Assembly (NCBI GenBank): GCA_903903975.1 | Contig: CAIVAS010000094.1 | Location: forward strand, 1-35,687 | Source: an uncultured Burkholderiales bacterium | GTDB lineage: Bacteria > Pseudomonadota > Gammaproteobacteria > Burkholderiales > Burkholderiaceae_E | Length of the DNA stretch: 35,687 bases | Direction of reading: 5' to 3' | Shown: positions 1-8,008 of the stretch, in pieces | How the letters are laid out: each line of letters starts with the position of its first letter | How positions within the stretch are numbered: position 1 is the first letter of the stretch | Notes under the pieces: model-generated | What the model was told of the DNA's origin: nothing | Database searches by the model: none | Seen by the model: the letters and a program-made list of their open reading frames with translations, nothing else | Made by a program: the position numbers and the translations under genes

Positions 1-385
1 CCCAGACGCGCATGTCCATGACCTCGCGATACAGGACACGAGCCAGGAGCGCAGTGAAGACGGCCTCCAAGGCCAGCATCAACGACGCGCTGGTGCCGCT
101 GGTGTGCTGCAGGCCCCAAACCAGTCCCACCGGTCCAATCACCGCGCCGAAGAGGGCCATCCATCCCAAACGCGGCAGGTCCGTTTGGCGCAAGGCTGCC
201 TCTCGTTCGACGGGTTCACGCAGGAACGCTCCCGCCAGCGCGGCACCAAGGTACAGAAGACAAGCGGTCGTAAAGGTGCCGACCGAGGATCCTGCGCGCT
301 GAACCAAGGGAGTGCTGACGCCGAACAGGAAGGCTGCAGCCACGGCGAGCAGGCCGCCGCGCAGAGCAGGGAGGCTTCGGCTCAT
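1..385 (-). CDS. EamA/DMT-family membrane permease, N-terminal part (cut by window edge)
   Basis: Reading leftward from the ATG at 385 gives 128 residues that begin MSRSLPALRGGLLAVAAAFL and run off the window. Four hydrophobic segments are visible at about residues 8-28, 36-56, 80-100 and 106-124. The layout and the 'FGVSTPLVQ' and 'GLQHTSGTSASLMLALEAVFTALLA' type patterns (helices 1 and 3-4) fit the EamA half-repeat of drug/metabolite transporters, inner-membrane permeases of about 300 residues. The substrate cannot be told from the sequence. The gene lies directly behind an ArsR repressor: a ten-codon stretch from the ArsR stop overlaps this start, so the two are probably co-transcribed and coupled. 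No clear ribosome-binding site precedes the ATG. Confidence 0.75.
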   Translation of the reverse strand, partial: MSRSLPALRGGLLAVAAAFLFGVSTPLVQRAGSSVGTFTTACLLYLGAALAGAFLREPVEREAALRQTDLPRLGWMALFGAVIGPVGLVWGLQHTSGTSASLMLALEAVFTALLARVLYREVMDMRVW

Positions 386-413
386 GGGGTGATGAACGGG
401 CAGCAGGCGTGCA

Positions 414-731
414 TCAGCGTTCCCCTTCGACGTGGGCTTCAGCGATGTGCGACAACATGTCCGTCAGGACGCTGGAGATGTGCTGGTCCGCGGCCAGGTA
501 GAAGACCTGTTTGCCCTGGCGGTCGGCCTTCACGATGCGGGCAGCCCGAAGCAGGCGCAGGTGGTGGCTGACCAGCGAACTGCTGAGGTCGTGGCGCGCC
601 GCGATGTCATGAACGGCAACCGGGCCTTCAGCGCACGACAGAACAATGCGCAGCCGCGTCGGATCGCCCAGCAGTCGGAAGAGGTCCGCAAGCACGGTCA
701 CCGAATCGTCGCCGCCGGAGATTGACATCAT
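414..731 (-). CDS. SmtB/ArsR-type metal-responsive repressor (copy 1)
   Basis: This 105-residue protein is a winged-helix ArsR/SmtB repressor. The recognition helix lies at about residues 49-65 (SSSLVSHHLRLLRAARIV) and the wing at 66-80. The C-terminal helix carries D82, H84, H95 and E98, with the D-x-H-x10-H-x2-E spacing of the alpha-5 site of SmtB-like sensors. That predicts a zinc, cobalt or nickel sensor rather than an arsenite sensor; the Cys pair of ArsR-type alpha-3 sites is absent. Translation may start at 731 or at the next codon, 728. A perfect TGAACA-N2-TGTTCA dyad lies 11 bases upstream, which suggests autoregulation. Roughly 70% of positions match the second repressor at 4179. 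The downstream permease is probably its target. Confidence 0.92.
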   Translation of the reverse strand: MMSISGGDDSVTVLADLFRLLGDPTRLRIVLSCAEGPVAVHDIAARHDLSSSLVSHHLRLLRAARIVKADRQGKQVFYLAADQHISSVLTDMLSHIAEAHVEGER

Positions 732-741
732 TTCGTAATAT

Positions 742-755
742 TGAACACTTGTTCA
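742..755 (-). promoter_or_regulatory. ArsR/SmtB-type operator in front of repressor copy 1
   Basis: The sequence TGAACACTTGTTCA is a perfect 6-2-6 inverted repeat. It is the core of the operator type bound by SmtB/CadC-like repressors and sits just upstream of the repressor start at 731. A near-identical site (one arm mismatch) precedes the second repressor at 4143-4156. It may also influence the divergent ABC operon, whose start lies 178 bp to the right. Confidence 0.7.
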
Positions 756-932
756 TACGTTAGCATCGAAAGTCGTCTCCGATGAACGGCCTGAAGGTCT
801 CGCGTGACTCCCGGCACATCCGGAACCCTGGCTGCAACGCGGACCGGGGACCGGCCTCGTTCTTCGGAGTGCGAATGCACGTCGAGAACTGATCGGTCGG
901 CGGCCAACTCAAAAAAATAAGAATTTCGCCCC

Positions 933-2678
933 ATGAAGAGCAGCACCGCACCTCAACTCTCCATCGTCCAGGAACCGCGCGCTTTCGGCTGGGTGGACGC
1001 TGCGGTGATGCTCGCCCTGTTGGGCCTGTTGTGGAGCGCGCTGCACTTCGGCAAGGGCATGCTGGTGCACTTCGACCCGGCGTCCATGCCGCAGGTCGAC
1101 CCATCGCCCAGCCAGATTCCGTACTACGCAGGCCGCACGCTGCTGCGCATGTGGATCGCGTTCAGCTTATCGCTGCTGTTCGCCGTCGGCACGGGGTACC
1201 TCGCCGCCAAGAACAAGACGGCCCGCGCCTTCATCCTGCCGGCGCTCGATGTGCTGCAGTCGGTGCCGGTGCTTGGCTTTCTGTCGGCGACCGTCACCGG
1301 CTTCATGGCGCTGTTCCCGGGCAGCCTGCTGGGCGTCGAGTGCGCCGCAATCTTCGCGATCTTTACCGGGCAGGTCTGGAACATGGCCTTCGGGTTCTAT
1401 CACTCGATGGTCACCATCCCGACCGACATGCAGGAGGCGGCGTCGACCTACGGCCTGACCCGCTGGCAACGCTTCCGGACCGTGGAATTGCCGGCCTCGG
1501 CGCACAGCCTGATCTGGAACTCGATGATGTCCTTCGGCGGCGGCTGGTTCTTCGTCGCGCAGAGCGAAGCCATCAGCGTGATGAACAAGGACATCAAGCT
1601 GCCGGGCCTGGGCTCCTACATGGCGCAGTCGATCGAACGCGGTGACAACAACGCGGCGCTGTGGGCGGTCGTGGCCATGATCGTGTTGATCCTGGCCAGC
1701 GACCAACTGGTTTGGCGCCCGCTGCTGGCCTGGGCTGACAAGTTCAAGATCGAGCTGACCGAATCGGCGACGCCAGCCACCTCCTGGGTCTACAACCTGC
1801 TGCGCGGCGCCTACCTCTTCACCTGGCTCAACGAGCGGGTCTGGCAGCCAGTAATGGAGAAGTTGTTTCAAGCAGCGGACCCGAAGGCGCGGATTCCGAT
1901 TCGGCTCAACGAAACTGGCAAGAAGCTGCTGTGGCGCGCGATGGGCATCGTCATCGCGCTCTGGATGGGCTACGAGGTCCTGACGGCCCTGGCTGCGGCC
2001 GTCGCGGCCCTGCATGGCGCGCTGACTATCTCGATCTTCGGCCACATAGTCTGGCTGGGGTTCCTGACGGCCCTGCGCGTTGCCGCCATGACGGTGCTGG
2101 CCACGCTGATCTGGACGCCCATCGGTGTCTGGATCGGCTTCCAGCCCAAGGTCGCCCGCTTCGCCCAACCGCTGGCGCAGATCGGTGCGTCGTTCCCGGT
2201 CAACATGACCTTCCCCATCGTGGTCGGCTTCTTCGTGGCCATGCACATCACGCTGAACTGGGGCAGCATCCTGCTGATCGCGATGGGCACGCAGTGGTAC
2301 ATCCTCTTCAACGTGATTGCCGGCGCGATGGCGATCCCGAACGACCTGCAGGAAGCCGCGCGCGTCTACGGCCTGCGCCGCTGGAACCTGTGGCGCACCC
2401 TGATCCTGCCGGCCATCTTCCCTTTCTGGGTCACCGGGGCCTGCACAGCCGCCGGCGGGGCCTGGAACGCCAGCATCGTGGCCGAACTTGCGACCTGGGG
2501 CGACACCACGCTGAAGGCCGATGGCCTGGGGGCCTACATCGCCAGCGTCACCAAGACCGGGGACACGCCGCTGATCATCGCCAGCATCGCCGTGATGTCG
2601 ATCTTCGTCGTGCTGATGAACAAGTTCATCTGGCGCAAGCTGTACGCCTACGCCGAGCGCCGATTCAAACTGGACTGA
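933..2678 (+). CDS. ABC transporter duplicated permease, nitrate/taurine-importer type
   Basis: This 581-residue inner-membrane protein contains two binding-protein-dependent permease domains in one chain, at about residues 65-270 and 370-575. Each has the cytoplasmic EAA loop that contacts the ATPase: 'MQEAASTYGLTRWQRFRTVE' at 166-185 and 'LQEAARVYGLRRWNLWRTL' at 472-490. The best family match from memory is the duplicated permease of anion-type ABC systems (COG4986-like, related to NitT/TauT permeases). The two halves remove the need for a second permease gene. The ATPase gene follows two bases after the stop codon. No substrate-binding protein is encoded nearby, which is odd for an importer fold. 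The substrate is unknown; the setting among zinc-type repressors suggests metal-related transport, but that is inference. Confidence 0.88.
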   Translation: MKSSTAPQLSIVQEPRAFGWVDAAVMLALLGLLWSALHFGKGMLVHFDPASMPQVDPSPSQIPYYAGRTLLRMWIAFSLSLLFAVGTGYLAAKNKTARAFILPALDVLQSVPVLGFLSATVTGFMALFPGSLLGVECAAIFAIFTGQVWNMAFGFYHSMVTIPTDMQEAASTYGLTRWQRFRTVELPASAHSLIWNSMMSFGGGWFFVAQSEAISVMNKDIKLPGLGSYMAQSIERGDNNAALWAVVAMIVLILASDQLVWRPLLAWADKFKIELTESATPATSWVYNLLRGAYLFTWLNERVWQPVMEKLFQAADPKARIPIRLNETGKKLLWRAMGIVIALWMGYEVLTALAAAVAALHGALTISIFGHIVWLGFLTALRVAAMTVLATLIWTPIGVWIGFQPKVARFAQPLAQIGASFPVNMTFPIVVGFFVAMHITLNWGSILLIAMGTQWYILFNVIAGAMAIPNDLQEAARVYGLRRWNLWRTLILPAIFPFWVTGACTAAGGAWNASIVAELATWGDTTLKADGLGAYIASVTKTGDTPLIIASIAVMSIFVVLMNKFIWRKLYAYAERRFKLD

Positions 2679-2680
2679 CC

Positions 2681-4033
2681 ATGGACCCGATCCCGCTCAA
2701 GCATCCGCAAGCCGCTGCACCCGTGGCACAACTAGTTGCGGTCACGAAGTCGTTCATGACCGCGGGGGCGCATGAGCTCAAGGTGCTGGACAACATTGAC
2801 CTGGCCGTCAATCAAGGCGAGTTCCTCGCACTGCTGGGTCAGTCTGGTTCGGGCAAGTCGACGATCCTGCGCTGCCTGACTGGCCTTATCGAGCCGACAT
2901 CAGGGCGCGCGCTGGGCAACGGCAAGTCGCTGCATGGCGTCAACCCGGACGCATCCGTGGTCTTCCAAACCTTTGCGCTGTATCCATGGCTCACGGTTGA
3001 GCAGAACGTCGCTGTCGGGCTGATGGCCAAGAAAGTGAGCCGGGCTGATCGCGAAGCCGCCGTGGATCGCGCCATCGAACTGATCGGCCTGGGCAACTAC
3101 CACGCAGCCTATCCGCGTGAGTTGTCGGGCGGCATGCGGCAACGGGTTGGCATCGCACGGGCGCTGGTGTCACAACCCAAGCTGCTCTGCCTGGACGAAG
3201 CCTTCAGCGCGCTTGACGTGCTGACGGCCGAGAACCTGCGCCAGGAACTAATCAGCCTGTGGCGCAGCCCGGGCAGCGGCCTGAGCTCGGTCTTCATGGT
3301 CACTCACAACATCGAAGAGGCCGTGGAGATGGCCACGCGCATCGTGGTCGTCTTCCCACGGCCTGGTCGCATCGGGCTGGTGCTGGAGAACAAGCTGCCG
3401 TTCCCGCGCGACAGCAAGGACCCGGAATTCCAGCGCCTGGTCAGCGTCATTCGCGAGTCGATCACGACACTGACGCTACCGGACCTGCCGCCTGAAGTGC
3501 AGGTCTCCGGTCAGCCCATCTCCCGGGCCCGCACGCGCATGGAATCCATTCCGCTGGTCCCGGTGGGGCAGATCCTGGGCTTGATGAGCATCCTGGACGA
3601 CAACCCCGAGCTGTCCAACATCTACGACATCTCTGACGAGATCGGCAAGGAATTCGGCGAGACGATCGCGATCCTGAAGGCCGCCGAAATCCTGGACCTG
3701 ATCGACACGCCCAAGCAGGATGTGCGTTTCACCGATCTGGGCCGCAAGTTCATGGCCGCCGATCGCTTGGGCAAGCGCACGATCTTTGCGGAACAGGTGT
3801 TCAAGCTGCGGCTCTTCCACATCATCCTGGCGCTGCTCAAGGAGTACGAGGAAATCGACGCCGACCAGGTGATCAAGGACATCGCCAGTGCGCTGCCCTA
3901 TGACAACCCGGAGAAGACCTTCGAGGTCATGATCGCCTGGGGCCGATACGCCGGGCTGATGGACTACAACGCGAAGACCCGGAAGGTCTTCGTGCCTGAG
4001 GAAGAAGAGAGCGCCCAAGACACCCAGTCTTAG
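2681..4033 (+). CDS. ABC transporter ATPase with C-terminal AAA-associated domain
   Basis: The 450-residue protein powers the permease encoded just upstream. Residues 15-260 are a complete ABC ATPase: Walker A GQSGSGKST at 53-61, Q-loop Q96, signature LSGGMRQ at 148-154, Walker B ending D172-E173, and switch H209. The order and wording are those of the nitrate/sulfonate/taurine importer ATPases. From about residue 300 to 430 there is a second, helical winged-helix-like domain matching what I know as AAA_assoc_C (PF09821), a domain of unknown role found on this subgroup of ATPases. It could be a regulatory or sensing module. The ATG at 2681 follows the permease stop by two bases, so translation is coupled. 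Confidence 0.88.
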   Translation: MDPIPLKHPQAAAPVAQLVAVTKSFMTAGAHELKVLDNIDLAVNQGEFLALLGQSGSGKSTILRCLTGLIEPTSGRALGNGKSLHGVNPDASVVFQTFALYPWLTVEQNVAVGLMAKKVSRADREAAVDRAIELIGLGNYHAAYPRELSGGMRQRVGIARALVSQPKLLCLDEAFSALDVLTAENLRQELISLWRSPGSGLSSVFMVTHNIEEAVEMATRIVVVFPRPGRIGLVLENKLPFPRDSKDPEFQRLVSVIRESITTLTLPDLPPEVQVSGQPISRARTRMESIPLVPVGQILGLMSILDDNPELSNIYDISDEIGKEFGETIAILKAAEILDLIDTPKQDVRFTDLGRKFMAADRLGKRTIFAEQVFKLRLFHIILALLKEYEEIDADQVIKDIASALPYDNPEKTFEVMIAWGRYAGLMDYNAKTRKVFVPEEEESAQDTQS

Positions 4034-4178
4034 TGTGCGATCTGCGAGGCGCCAGCGTGGTCCGGAACGCAACCAACGGCTCGGCGCGTTGCGGATCCTT
4101 GTTGCAACGGCTTGAGGTGGGATCAAACGATGCGGTATCGTATGAACATGTGTTTATTTATTGATTCGAGAGTTGCCC
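4034..4178 (+). other. Spacer between ABC operon and second repressor
   Basis: This 145-bp gap holds no gene. An imperfect stem (CGCAAC around 4069 with GTTGCG around 4089) may end the ABC transcript, but it lacks a T-run. The right end carries the repressor operator at 4143-4156 and an AT-rich start region, so the promoter of the ArsR-CDF pair lies here. Confidence 0.4.
4143..4156 (+). promoter_or_regulatory. ArsR/SmtB-type operator in front of repressor copy 2
   Basis: TGAACATGTGTTTA is a 6-2-6 inverted repeat with one mismatch. The flanking text CGTATGAACA-x-GTGTT is shared with the operator of copy 1 read on its own strand. It lies 22 bases before the repressor start at 4179 and should give metal-relieved repression of the repressor-exporter pair. 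Confidence 0.68.
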
Positions 4179-4481
4179 ATGGCCACTGACAGCGACGTGG
4201 CCGAACTGGCCGATATGTTTCGCCTGCTGGGCGACACCACGCGGCTGCGCATCGTGCTGGCCTGCCTGAACGATCCGATCTCGGTCGGCGACATCGCTGG
4301 CCAACTCGAACTGAGTCCTTCGCTGGTCAGCCATCACCTGCGACTGCTGCGTGCGGCGCGTGTGGTCAAGGCGGATCGCCAAGGCAAGCAGGTCTTTTAT
4401 GCCGCGGCCGATCAACACGTCTCTGGCGTGCTGGCCGAAATGCTGGAACACATCGCCGAACCCCACTCGGACGCCGACTGA
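4179..4481 (+). CDS. SmtB/ArsR-type metal-responsive repressor (copy 2)
   Basis: This 100-residue protein is a close relative of the repressor at 414-731. The recognition helix (SPSLVSHHLRLLRAARVV) is at residues 46-63. The C-terminal metal site is D78, H80, H91, E94, again with D-x-H-x10-H-x2-E spacing as in zinc/cobalt sensors of the SmtB group. The ATG at 4179 is preferred over a TTG at 4161 because a GAGAG element precedes it at good spacing and the family start fits. Its stop codon overlaps the ATG of the CDF exporter (TGATG), so the sensor and the exporter it presumably controls are translated together. Binding of metal should release it from the operator at 4143-4156. Confidence 0.92.
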   Translation: MATDSDVAELADMFRLLGDTTRLRIVLACLNDPISVGDIAGQLELSPSLVSHHLRLLRAARVVKADRQGKQVFYAAADQHVSGVLAEMLEHIAEPHSDAD

Positions 4482-5533
4482 TGTCCCACGACCATCACTA
4501 TAGCCATGAAGGCCACGATCATGGACATGCACACGAAGTTTCGAGGCCGTCAGCCTCCCGGCACGGCCATGACCATGCTCAACACGACGGGCACGATCAC
4601 CACGCCGGACACAGCCACGCAGGAGGTCACCACCACCACGGCGACCCGAGCACCCATGGACGGGCTTTCGTCGTCGCCATCGCGCTGAATTCGATCTTCG
4701 TAGCCGTCGAGTTCGGCTACGGCTATGCAGCCAATTCGACCGCGTTGATGGCCGACGCCGGACACAACCTGTCAGACGTACTCGGACTCATCTTGGCGTG
4801 GGGTGCCGTCGCAGTGGGTCGCAGGACCCCGAATGAGCGCTTCACGTACGGGTTGCGCAGCACGTCCATCCTGGCTGCACTGGCCAATGCGATGCTCCTG
4901 CTGGTAGCTTGCGGGGCAATCGGCTGGGAAGCTGTACAGCGCTTTTCTCAGCCGCCTGCGGTGGCCGGCGTGACAGTGATGCTGGTCGCGGCCATCGGCA
5001 TCGTTGTCAACGGTTTGTCGGCCTGGATGTTCGTCAAGGGCAGCGAGGGTGACCTCAACATTCGAGGCGCGTACTTGCACATGGCCGCCGACGCAGCGGT
5101 GTCGCTCGGGGTCGTGGTGGCCGGCCTGGTCATGCTGTTCACCGGGTGGTATTGGCTGGACCCACTGGTGAGTCTGGTGATCGTTGCCGTGATCGTCATG
5201 GGCACTTGGGGTCTGCTGCGCGAATCAATGCACTTGGCCTTGAACGCCGTGCCGCCACACATCGATCTGTCAGCCGTGGGGGATTATTTGCGGCAACTTC
5301 CCGGCGTGACCGACATCCACGATCTGCACATCTGGGGCATGAGTACCACGGAGAGCGCGCTGACCGTGCATCTGGTGATGCCGGCCGGCTACCCGGGCGA
5401 CGCCGTGATCGACGGCATCACGCACGCGCTGAACGAACGCTTCTCGGTCCACCACAGCACGCTGCAGATCGAACAGGGCACGACCCAGCACGCCTGCAGT
5501 TTGCACGCCTGGCTGGTCGCAATTGACCATTGA
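4481..5533 (+). CDS. Cation diffusion facilitator (CzcD/ZitB-like metal exporter) with His-rich N-terminus
   Basis: This 350-residue inner-membrane antiporter exports divalent metal ions from the cytoplasm in exchange for protons. Residues 1-60 hold 22 histidines, a likely metal-collecting tail. Six membrane helices follow (about 62-260). The transport site shows the zinc-type HD-HD pattern: H95 and D99 in helix 2 and H200 and D204 in helix 5. The cytoplasmic domain (from about 265) has the 'GVTDIHDLHIWGMS' motif of the family. Zinc, with cadmium or cobalt as alternatives, is the likely substrate. It overlaps the repressor gene upstream by one base, so metal-induced co-expression is expected. 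The His tail is longer than that of E. coli ZitB. Confidence 0.93.
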   Translation: MSHDHHYSHEGHDHGHAHEVSRPSASRHGHDHAQHDGHDHHAGHSHAGGHHHHGDPSTHGRAFVVAIALNSIFVAVEFGYGYAANSTALMADAGHNLSDVLGLILAWGAVAVGRRTPNERFTYGLRSTSILAALANAMLLLVACGAIGWEAVQRFSQPPAVAGVTVMLVAAIGIVVNGLSAWMFVKGSEGDLNIRGAYLHMAADAAVSLGVVVAGLVMLFTGWYWLDPLVSLVIVAVIVMGTWGLLRESMHLALNAVPPHIDLSAVGDYLRQLPGVTDIHDLHIWGMSTTESALTVHLVMPAGYPGDAVIDGITHALNERFSVHHSTLQIEQGTTQHACSLHAWLVAIDH

Positions 5534-5839
5534 CCGACCGGTTTGGGGCGCTGAATTCGCCACCTGGAACTACTGCTGAGCGTCGGATGCCGCTGGTCAC
5601 GGGGAACTGGAGCTGTCGTTCGGCCAGCATGAGGCGTGCCTCCGCCACCGCCAGCGACCCCACCCATGTTTTGCTTGAAAGATCAACGAAAGCATCGGCA
5701 AGGGCTCGAGCCGGGCAGGCTACCGTATACCTCGCACCAGCGATGCGCCAGACGGCGAGTTGCGACCAATAGTTTAACCTGCTCCGGCAGCCTGCGGATT
5801 CGGTCCAGGTTGACCTGTGTAGCTGCACCGACCTTGGCC
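5534..5839. other. 306-bp gap with no confident gene
   Basis: Between the CDF exporter and the GST-like gene I found no recognisable gene. On the minus strand an open frame across 5534-5780 reads in part 'GSLAVAEARLMLAERQLQFP', and a second minus-strand frame at 5683-5877 reads 'VNLDRIRRLPEQVKLLVATR'. Both look protein-like but match nothing I recognise, and neither has a convincing start. The stretch may be the remnant of an older gene. The promoter of the GST-like gene should also lie here. Confidence 0.35.
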
Positions 5840-6529
5840 ATGCACGCATCGACGACGACACCGTACGCACCACCCACCCTGCCAGTTCCACAGTTGCCGC
5901 GGCTCTACACCTTTCGCCGCTGCCCGTACGCCATACGAGCACGGATGGCGCTGCTGCAGGCCGGGCGTGCCTTCGAGGCGGTCGAGGTCAGCTTGCGCGA
6001 TAAACCAGCAAGCTTGCTGGCCATATCGCCCAAGGCTACGGTGCCAGTGCTGCAGTTGCCCGATGGCAGCGTGATCGAGGAGAGTTGGGAAATCCTGCGC
6101 TGGGCACTGGCCGTGCCCGATCCGCAGGGCTGGTGGGCGCGGGCGCAGTCGCCTGCCAACCTGGACTTGGTGCAGCGCAACGACGGCGACTTCAAGCGTC
6201 ACCTGGACCGATGGAAGTACCCCCAGCGCTATTCGGGTGGGCCCCTCACGCCGGACGCACACCGCGACAGGGCGCTGAATGTCCTGCTGCAGCCACTAGA
6301 GGCTCGGCTGCAGGACGCGCCCTGCCTGGGCGGCGCCACGCCCTGCGCAACCGACTTGGCAGTGATGCCCTTTGTCCGCCAGTTCGCCTCAGTGGACCCA
6401 GGATGGTTTGCAACGCAGAACCTGCGATCAGTGCGGGTCTGGCTGGAGGGCTGGCTCGTCAGCCCGCTCTTTCTTACGTGCATGTACAAGTTGCCCGCTC
6501 AAGGTGCGATTCGCTTTCCATCGCTCTAG
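5840..6529 (+). CDS. Glutathione S-transferase-like protein (cysteine type)
   Basis: The 229-residue product has a thioredoxin-fold N-terminal domain starting 'LYTFRRCPYAIRARMAL' at about residues 22-38, where the Cys of CPYA takes the place of the catalytic residue in omega- and glutaredoxin-2-like GSTs. The pattern 'ATVPVLQLPDGSVIEES' at about 65-81 is the glutathione-binding loop (cis-Pro after Val, then E-S). Helical C-terminal domain: about 90-225. The ATG at 5840 is chosen because it gives a normal length; a longer frame back to 5636 adds low-complexity residues with no homology look. It may help thiol-based detoxification alongside the metal genes, but its substrate is unknown. It converges on the integrase gene. 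Confidence 0.8.
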   Translation: MHASTTTPYAPPTLPVPQLPRLYTFRRCPYAIRARMALLQAGRAFEAVEVSLRDKPASLLAISPKATVPVLQLPDGSVIEESWEILRWALAVPDPQGWWARAQSPANLDLVQRNDGDFKRHLDRWKYPQRYSGGPLTPDAHRDRALNVLLQPLEARLQDAPCLGGATPCATDLAVMPFVRQFASVDPGWFATQNLRSVRVWLEGWLVSPLFLTCMYKLPAQGAIRFPSL

Positions 6530-6723
6530 GGCTCGCTAGACAAGGGGCCGGTTCGAGGGGAAGCGGTCGGTCGCCCGGAAGGGTATCGAATGGCAGGTTT
6601 CGGCGCCCGCCGACAGTCGCTTGGCAATTCCAAACGGCAGCAATCAGTCTTTAGCCGTCGCTCGGGCGAATCGGATAGTCCCACCGCGATCGACGCGCAT
6701 CCTCATCGAACGGCATCGGACCA

Positions 6724-7983
6724 TCACACCGGCGCCGCCGTCGTCACCACCTTCATACTCGGCGGCAGCAACGTCGGCGTATGGCTCTCCCCCGCCACCC
6801 ACGCGTCGATCATGTCGGCCCACTCCTGCAGCATGTGGCGCCGCTGCTCGGCGTACTCAGCCTTGTTGTAGACCCCGCGCGATGAGCGGCCGTCCTCGTG
6901 GGCAAGGCATTTCTCGATCCAGTCGCCGTTGAAGCCCAGCTCGTTCAGGATGGTCGACCCCGTGCGCCGCAGGTCGTGCACGGTGAACGGCGCCAGCGGC
7001 AGGTTCGACTCCTTGGCCTTCTCGGCGATCACCTGGGTCACTCGGTTGAGCGTGGCCTTCGACATGCAGCGATCGGCGTCGTAGCGCGAAGGCAGGACGA
7101 ACTTCGACCCGGCCGCGCAGGTGTGCAGCGCGATGAAGATGTCGAGCGCCTGCTGCGACAGGTAGACGTTGTGCGGCTTGCCCGTCTTCATCCGCGACTT
7201 CGGGATCGACCAGACTGCGTTCTCGAAGTCGATCTCGTCCCAGGTCGCCTCGATCAGTTCGCTCTTGCGTACCAGCGTGAGCAGCACAAGGCGCAGGGCC
7301 AGCCGAATGGTCGGCAGCGTCGCTGTCGTCTCCAGCAGGCGGTGCATCAGCCGGATCTCGGAGGGCGACAGCGCCCTATCTTTCGGCACGAAGGTCGCGA
7401 TCGAGGAAGGCCCGACCTCGTCGGCAGGGTTCGGCGCCTTCTCGCCGTGCATGGCCGCGTAGGCGAACACGAGCTTGACGATCTCGCGGGCGATGACGGC
7501 CGTGGCCGGCGCACCGCGCCCCTTGATCTTGGCGCACAGGGCGCGCAGGTCCTCGGGCCCGATCTCGGCCATGCGGCGGTTCTGGAAGACCGGAAGGATG
7601 TCCCGGTCGATGATCGTCTTGCGCATGGCCTTGGTGCTGTCCGCCATGCGGTGCTCGGCCAGCCAGCGCTTGGTGTATTCGCCGAAGGTCTGGGCCTCGG
7701 CCTGGCGGCTCTTCTCGCGCTGCTTTTCCTGCGCGGGCGAGATGCCCTGCGCGATGGCCTTGCGCGCCTCCATGCAGCGCTCCCGAGCCATCAGCAGGGA
7801 GATCCCGTCCTTCGTGCCGTAGCGACCGATGGTGAGCGTCTCGCGCCGCCCGTTCAGGCGGTAGTCCATCCGAAAGCTGATGGTGCCGCGCGGGGTGACG
7901 ACCACGTAGAGCCCGTCACGGTCGGCGACCTTGTAGAGCGAAGCCTGCGGCTTCAGCCCTCGCAGCGTGCCATCTGACAGCAT
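6724..7983 (-). CDS. Tyrosine recombinase (DUF4102/P4-type island integrase)
   Basis: This 419-residue integrase catalyses insertion and excision of the island. Residues 1-90 match the N-terminal DUF4102 arm-binding domain ('GLYVVVTPRGTISFRMDYRL' in the middle). The core-binding domain spans about 98-185 and the catalytic domain about 205-385. The active-site set is complete: R239, K266, H336 and R339 (HDLRR), H362 and nucleophile Y372. It therefore looks functional. A strong ribosome-binding site (complement of CCTCCTT at 7992-7998) supports the ATG at 7983. It is read away from guaA, and repeated TACCGTCA motifs upstream are probable arm sites; one overlaps its likely promoter, so autoregulation is possible. 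Confidence 0.95.
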   Translation of the reverse strand: MLSDGTLRGLKPQASLYKVADRDGLYVVVTPRGTISFRMDYRLNGRRETLTIGRYGTKDGISLLMARERCMEARKAIAQGISPAQEKQREKSRQAEAQTFGEYTKRWLAEHRMADSTKAMRKTIIDRDILPVFQNRRMAEIGPEDLRALCAKIKGRGAPATAVIAREIVKLVFAYAAMHGEKAPNPADEVGPSSIATFVPKDRALSPSEIRLMHRLLETTATLPTIRLALRLVLLTLVRKSELIEATWDEIDFENAVWSIPKSRMKTGKPHNVYLSQQALDIFIALHTCAAGSKFVLPSRYDADRCMSKATLNRVTQVIAEKAKESNLPLAPFTVHDLRRTGSTILNELGFNGDWIEKCLAHEDGRSSRGVYNKAEYAEQRRHMLQEWADMIDAWVAGESHTPTLLPPSMKVVTTAAPV

Positions 7984-8008
7984 CGGCGATCCCTCCTTGG
8001 CGGAGAAT

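Noticed and set aside
4500-4660. CAC/CAT-rich repeats that resemble a tandem array
   Set aside because: They encode the His-rich tail of the CDF exporter; unit length and spacing are irregular.
5636-5839. N-terminal extension of the GST-like protein
   Set aside because: The added 68 residues are low-complexity and basic with no family match; the ATG at 5840 gives a normal GST length.
6066-6095. GAGTTGGGAAATC as a possible second attachment core
   Set aside because: It matches GAGTGGGAATGA only with gaps and lies inside the GST coding region.
6530-6723. Small open frames between the GST and integrase genes
   Set aside because: They are short, overlap each other in different frames, and lack starts with ribosome-binding sites or recognisable motifs.
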